DNA of 36,765 nt from D37C17 sp964551815 (lineage in GTDB: Bacteria > Fidelibacterota > Marinisomatia > SCGC-AAA003-L08 > D37C17), in assembly GCA_964551815.1 (NCBI GenBank), contig CAZKEL010000020.1, positions 1-36,765 on the forward strand, read 5' to 3'. Below the pieces are notes generated by a model. The model made no database searches, was not told the origin of the DNA, and saw only the letters and a list, made by a program, of their open reading frames with translations. Positions 34,009 to 36,765 of this stretch are shown here, in pieces; position 1 is the stretch's first letter, and every line of letters starts with the position of its first letter. Made by a program: the position numbers and the translations under genes.

Positions 34009-35220
34009 TTAATTCTGACTGATTACTGTTTTTTCAGCTGAATGACTCAGAATGAAATCAATTATTTGTGCTGCAATACGGTCCTTACGATTTTTTTTCA
34101 ATTCCCTGGTATTGCCTGCAACATCAAAAATGGTAACCCTGTTGGTTTCAGATTCAAAGCCGGCGTCCTGTTCATTAGCATAATTCAGGACAATATAATC
34201 TACACCCTTTTCTGCTAATTTCCTCCGGGCTTCTTCCTCGCCATTTGAAGTTTCAAGAGCAAAGGCAATAGTCACTCCCTTTGACTTTCCTTTAATGGAT
34301 TTAAGAATATCTACTGCTGGTTTCAGAGGCAGGGAATCCGTTTTGTCTCGGCGTTTTAATTTTTCTGATGAAGGAGAAGCAGGAATATAATCTGCCACTG
34401 CTGCGGTCATAAAAATATAATCTGCTGTTTGGCAGTATTGCTGGACTTCCTCTGCCATTTTTTCTGCAGTTTCTACCTTAACCATAGACACTTCCGCCAC
34501 ATCAGGCAGGGCCGTTGGTCCTGTAACCAGCGTAACCGATGCGCCTGAGTCCCGGGCAGATTTGGCAATGGCATAACCCATTTTCCCGCTGGATCGGTTG
34601 GAAATAAACCGCACCGGATCAATGGCTTCCCGGGTAGGGCCTGCCGTCACTAATACCTGTTTACCTTTTAGCGGCATTGGGAATTCGAATAAAGAGCGAA
34701 TCCCGTTCATGATTTCCTTAATTTCCGGGAGCCTGCCTTCACCCTCATGGAGACTGGCAAGCTTTCCCTCCTCAGGGTCCAAAATTATACATCCCCGGTT
34801 TCTCAGTTTTTCTACGGCATCCATGGTGGCTTGATTCTGCCACATCCTGAAATTCATTGCCGGAGCAAAGAGGATGGGCTGCTCACATACTGAAAGTGTG
34901 GTGCTGACTATATCATCAGCAATACCATTTGCAACTTTGCAAAGAGTATTGGCAGTGGCAGGAACTACTACAATAGCATCCAAATCAATTGCCATTTCAA
35001 TATGCTCCAGCCCTGCTTTTGGAGTGTCAGGAAAAATCTCAGTAATGACCTCATTGTTGGTGAGGGCAGCAAAAGTAGCCTTGCCTACAAATTCCTGAGC
35101 AGCACGAGACATCATCACCTGCACCTGTGCTCCTTCTTTGCGTAAATGGCGTATTACTTCACAAGATTTATATGCTGCTATAGATCCCGTTACTATAATC
35201 AGTATCTGCTTATTTTTCAT
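34009..35220 (-). CDS. coaBC: Bifunctional CoaBC: phosphopantothenoylcysteine decarboxylase / phosphopantothenate-cysteine ligase
   Basis: Two successive steps of coenzyme A synthesis. 403 residues. The flavin-dependent CoaC half (about 1-180) shows VTGSIAAYK, the catalytic His73 in LEHIEM, PATANT (87-92) and PAMN (120-123). The CoaB half (about 186-403) shows VTAGPTREAIDPVRFISNRSSGKMG and TAAVADY. In CoaC the loop GKLASLHEGEGRL has Ser where the Escherichia coli enzyme has its active-site Cys; related variants are known in other phyla, so I do not regard this as inactivation. It overlaps the O-methyltransferase by 11 nt and has a 54-nt gap to ruvB. Confidence 0.96.
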   Translation of the reverse strand: MKNKQILIIVTGSIAAYKSCEVIRHLRKEGAQVQVMMSRAAQEFVGKATFAALTNNEVITEIFPDTPKAGLEHIEMAIDLDAIVVVPATANTLCKVANGIADDIVSTTLSVCEQPILFAPAMNFRMWQNQATMDAVEKLRNRGCIILDPEEGKLASLHEGEGRLPEIKEIMNGIRSLFEFPMPLKGKQVLVTAGPTREAIDPVRFISNRSSGKMGYAIAKSARDSGASVTLVTGPTALPDVAEVSMVKVETAEKMAEEVQQYCQTADYIFMTAAVADYIPASPSSEKLKRRDKTDSLPLKPAVDILKSIKGKSKGVTIAFALETSNGEEEARRKLAEKGVDYIVLNYANEQDAGFESETNRVTIFDVAGNTRELKKNRKDRIAAQIIDFILSHSAEKTVISQN

Positions 35221-35860
35221 TTTTTATTGCCACCATCAATCCATCTCGAATGGGGAGAAGAAAATTAAACACCCTATCATCCTGGTGAATAAAATCTGCT
35301 GTATTTCTCAGTGCCTTTGCATCTTCATCCTGCGGATCAAGCACATCCCCGCCCCAAAGCATATTATCCAAAATCAATACCCCTCCCGGCTTTATTAAGG
35401 TAAGACAGCGTTTAAAATACTCTAAATAATTAGTTTTGTCTGCATCAATAAAGCCCATGTCAAAACTGTTTACTTTCATTTGCTCCAGACTTTGAACTGC
35501 AGGACCCTGATGAATGGTAATTTTTTTCCCATGAGGTGATTTCTTAAAAAAAGACTCTGCAGTCTTTACATGTTTTTCCATGAGTTCACAGGTATGTACC
35601 TCGCCATTTTCAGGAAGTGCTTCAGCCATTTTCAGAGCCGAATAGCCGGTGAACATACCTACTTCAACAATGCGCATTGCCCCCGTCATAAAAATGATGG
35701 ACTGAAGCACATTGCCAACCATGACACCGCTAATCATCTGAGGGATGTCTTCCTGCTCCCAAGTGTACTTTTCCAGTTCTTTTAAAACAGGAGAATCTTC
35801 TGCAGATTGTGCTTTACAATACTCCAGCAGAGATTCAGATTTAAGTTCAGCTATGGCCAA
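35210..35860 (-). CDS. SAM-dependent O-methyltransferase (caffeoyl-CoA/catechol type)
   Basis: 216 residues, the class I family related to caffeoyl-CoA and catechol O-methyltransferases. The SAM-binding motif is VEVGMFTGYSALKMAEAL, with CELMEKHVK for the acidic ribose contact, FIDADKTNYLEYF carrying the metal-binding Asp, LILDNMLWGG and a conserved FLLPIRDGLMVAIK end. Natural bacterial substrates are mostly unknown, so only a general role is given. It starts with TTG at 35860, supported by AAGGAG within the end of the glutaredoxin gene; the two genes overlap by 14 nt and must be co-transcribed. Confidence 0.9.
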   Translation of the reverse strand: MAIAELKSESLLEYCKAQSAEDSPVLKELEKYTWEQEDIPQMISGVMVGNVLQSIIFMTGAMRIVEVGMFTGYSALKMAEALPENGEVHTCELMEKHVKTAESFFKKSPHGKKITIHQGPAVQSLEQMKVNSFDMGFIDADKTNYLEYFKRCLTLIKPGGVLILDNMLWGGDVLDPQDEDAKALRNTADFIHQDDRVFNFLLPIRDGLMVAIKNEK

Positions 35861-36098
35861 GAAACTCCTTCAGCTTTCCAGTTTGATCCAACTGCAAGAG
35901 CTTATCAAAACCTCCGATTGGTACATTGTCTATGAGAATCTGTGGAACGGTAAACCCTCCTGTCAATTTTACCAGATCGTCTCTACTGATGCCCTCTTCC
36001 TCTATATTAATTTCTTTGTATGACAAACCCTTGTCATCCAGCATTTTCTTTGCCGCCACGCAAGAGCCTCACCAGTTGGTAGAATATATTTTAATCAT
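35847..36098 (-). CDS. Selenocysteine-containing glutaredoxin (UxxC)
   Basis: Read through one in-frame TGA (36069-36071) as selenocysteine, the frame gives an 83-residue glutaredoxin of normal length: MIKIYSTNW-Sec-GSCVAAKKML. The Sec replaces the first Cys of the CxxC active site; Cys13 is retained. The rest is canonical: FTVPQILID with the cis-proline and IGGFDKL for glutathione binding. The start is fixed because an in-frame stop lies two codons before ATG 36098. Without read-through, translation could only begin at GTG 36059 and would lack the first strand and active site. It should reduce disulfides or glutathione mixed disulfides in the cytoplasm. Candidate SECIS hairpins follow the TGA. 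It heads the minus-strand operon and is divergent from the selenoprotein peroxiredoxin. Confidence 0.88.
36020..36037 (-). promoter_or_regulatory. Candidate bacterial SECIS hairpin in the glutaredoxin mRNA
   Basis: On the minus strand ATGACAA and TTGTCAT form a perfect 7-bp stem with a GGGT loop. The loop starts 39 nt after the TGA, slightly beyond the usual range for bacterial SECIS, and has G at its first positions as expected. A closer alternative pairs TCTTGC with GCAAAGA (one bulged A) around a GTGGCG loop 10 nt after the TGA. Which one SelB would bind is not decidable by eye. Confidence 0.35.
36069..36071 (-). other. In-frame TGA (Sec10) at the glutaredoxin active site
   Basis: The codon occupies the N-terminal Cys position of the CxxC motif (W-TGA-G-S-C). 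Coding potential continues uninterrupted on both sides in the same frame. Confidence 0.87.
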
Positions 36099-36183
36099 TT
36101 TTACTCATTATTAAGGGGTAGTAACTTACTGTGTTCATCCATGCCTAAAGAAAATCTATTGAAGAATAAATGAGGAATTATTT
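36099..36183. promoter_or_regulatory. Shared divergent intergenic region of the two selenoprotein genes
   Basis: 85 bp separate the glutaredoxin ATG (minus) from the peroxiredoxin ATG (plus), so both promoters must lie here or reach into the opposite gene. On the minus strand TAGATTTT resembles a TAnnTTTG box. GTAACTTAC, about 36120-36128, is a short palindrome. No known regulator site was recognised. Confidence 0.4.
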
Positions 36184-36639
36184 ATGTTAAAAGTTGGTGA
36201 TGAAGCACCGGAGTTCACTCTGCCAGATGCAAACAATAAATCTGTTTCCCTCTCAGATTTTAAAGGACAGAAAGTACTTTTATGGTTTTTTCCCAAAGCA
36301 AATACCCCTGGATGAGTGATTGAAGCAGTGGGGTTCCGGGATGAATTCCAAACTTATAACAAAAACAATATACAAGTGATTGGCTGTTCAGGTGATTCAC
36401 CTAAAAAACAGAAGAAATTTGTAGAAAAATATGATCTGCCTTTCCCCATGCTCTGTGATGAAGGGCATGAAATGCTGCGGGATTATAAGATGTGGGTGAA
36501 GAAAAAATTCATGGGGAAGGAATATATGGGTATCTACAGAGGAAGCTACCTCATTGATGAAAAAGGAATGATTGAAAAGGTATATGAAAAGGTTGCGGTG
36601 AAATCTCACACTAAAGAGGTGTTAGAGGATCTCTCCTAA
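36184..36639 (+). CDS. Selenocysteine-containing peroxiredoxin (Bcp/PrxQ type)
   Basis: Reduces hydrogen peroxide or organic hydroperoxides. From ATG 36184 (Shine-Dalgarno GAGGA, 36172-36176) the frame reads a typical Bcp N-terminus (VGDEAPEFTLPDANNKSVSLSDFKG cut into its usual elements), then FFPKANTPG-TGA-VIEAVGFRDEF, and continues to TAA at 36639. Taking the TGA (36313-36315) as Sec44 gives 151 residues, normal for Bcp, with Sec at the peroxidatic Cys of TPGC. The resolving Cys usually five residues later is Val49; other Cys are 68 and 91. This suggests a 1-Sec mechanism regenerated by an external thiol, possibly the adjacent glutaredoxin (inference). The read-through product is the only form that retains the thioredoxin fold. 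Confidence 0.9.
36313..36315 (+). other. In-frame TGA (Sec44) at the peroxidatic position
   Basis: The codon sits in T-P-G-TGA, exactly where Bcp/PrxQ proteins have their peroxidatic Cys. Homologous sequence continues in the same frame on both sides. Confidence 0.9.
36331..36355 (+). promoter_or_regulatory. Candidate bacterial SECIS hairpin in the peroxiredoxin mRNA
   Basis: GGGTT (36331-36335) pairs with AACTT (36351-36355), and GGGA (36338-36341) with TTCC (36346-36349), separated by a small internal loop; three pairs are G-U. The apical loop TGAA starts 27 nt after the TGA and has G at its second position, matching the distance and loop-G rules for bacterial SECIS. The stem is weak, and a GGTT loop at 36332-36335 is an alternative. 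Confidence 0.35.
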
Positions 36640-36669
36640 AAAAACTTTTATATTTAGTTCCAATCTCCC

Positions 36670-36677
36670 TAATTTTC
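36670..36677 (+). promoter_or_regulatory. TAATTTTC box upstream of the last gene
   Basis: Seven of eight matches to TAnnTTTG, ending 7 nt before the ATG at 36685, which has no Shine-Dalgarno. Confidence 0.25.
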
Positions 36678-36684
36678 TGTTGTA

Positions 36685-36765
36685 ATGAAAAGAATTTTGC
36701 CATACTTCCTTTATTTCATCAGCTGGAATTTAACATTAAGCCTTTCTGCTTCTGAAATTTATGAT
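36685..36765 (+). CDS. Start of a probable secreted protein (runs off the window)
   Basis: Only 27 codons are visible, with no stop before the window ends. They encode a basic start (MKR), a hydrophobic stretch (ILPYFLYFISWNLTLSLS) and then SASEIYD, which looks like a signal peptide with cleavage after an Ala or Ser. No Shine-Dalgarno is seen. The 45-nt gap to the peroxiredoxin stop would allow co-transcription. Function cannot be stated from this fragment. Confidence 0.5.
   Translation, partial: MKRILPYFLYFISWNLTLSLSASEIYD

Noticed and set aside
35847..36059. Glutaredoxin fragment starting at GTG 36059
   Set aside because: It lacks the first beta strand and the active site. Reading through the TGA restores a normal full-length protein from an ATG whose upstream limit is fixed by an in-frame stop.
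36184..36639. Genome-wide recoding of TGA to Trp or Gly
   Set aside because: Several genes here end with TGA (priA, ychF, gltX, queA), and both in-frame TGA codons sit at catalytic Cys positions, not at Trp or Gly positions.
36636..36750. Lipoprotein-like frame after the peroxiredoxin stop (KKLLYLVPISLIFCC)
   Set aside because: No usable start codon exists in this frame between the upstream stop and the hydrophobic stretch, and it ends after about 38 codons. The ATG at 36685 in another frame gives a cleaner signal peptide.
1..36765. CRISPR arrays, insertion sequences, integrases, attachment sites, toxin-antitoxin pairs
   Set aside because: None recognised. The tRNA-Gln at the left edge has no adjacent integrase or repeat of its 3' end within the window.

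Overview
The window is a gene-dense, moderately AT-rich bacterial chromosome segment made almost entirely of housekeeping genes. No phage, transposon, plasmid or CRISPR signature was seen. The gene content fits a free-living, probably marine Gram-negative of the FCB group: a PorV/PorQ-type outer-membrane protein, a rhomboid protease with the C-terminal domain common in Bacteroidota relatives, an archaeal/eukaryote-type ProRS, a K+-dependent membrane pyrophosphatase and TAnnTTTG-like promoter boxes. Candidatus Marinimicrobia (SAR406) is my best guess, by inference only; no marker was compared computationally.

Layout. (1) 10-5771, plus strand: tRNA-Gln(UUG), then prs, rplY, pth, hppA, rpsF, rpsR and rplI, tightly packed and closed by a clear intrinsic terminator. 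(2) 5823-9804, plus: priA, a membrane-anchored HExxH metalloprotease and a PorV/PorQ-like barrel. (3) 9995-13904, minus: a lysophospholipase-like hydrolase, a TauE/SafE permease, then kbl and tdh, which together convert threonine to glycine and acetyl-CoA. (4) 14003-18073, plus: an endonuclease/exonuclease/phosphatase-family lipoprotein, proS, recO and a rhomboid protease. (5) ychF (minus) and a FabL-type enoyl-ACP reductase (plus), divergent. (6) 20062-25235, minus: a small TPR lipoprotein, an orphan structured intergenic element, and a NarL-type two-component pair whose sensor has about seven PAS domains. (7) 25423-36098, minus: rocD, class II DAHP synthase, glnS, gltX, ispF, queA, ruvB, coaBC, an O-methyltransferase and a glutaredoxin, much of it overlapping and probably co-transcribed. 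(8) 36184 to the end, plus: a Bcp-type peroxiredoxin and the first codons of a secreted protein.

The most interesting part is the right end. The glutaredoxin (35847-36098, minus) and the peroxiredoxin (36184-36639, plus) are divergently transcribed from an 85-bp gap. Each carries one in-frame TGA exactly where the family has its catalytic cysteine: W-TGA-G-S-C in the glutaredoxin and T-P-G-TGA in the peroxiredoxin. Both are best read as selenoproteins that automatic ORF calling would truncate. Hairpins downstream of each TGA are plausible SECIS elements. Selenocysteine forms of both families are already known in bacteria; the paired divergent arrangement is the notable point.

Secondary points: a structured RNA candidate ending in an intrinsic terminator at 20536-20668; TAATTTT boxes 3-7 nt before several starts that lack a Shine-Dalgarno (possible leaderless mRNAs); prs starting 5 nt after a tRNA; and a long acidic tail on ribosomal protein bS6.
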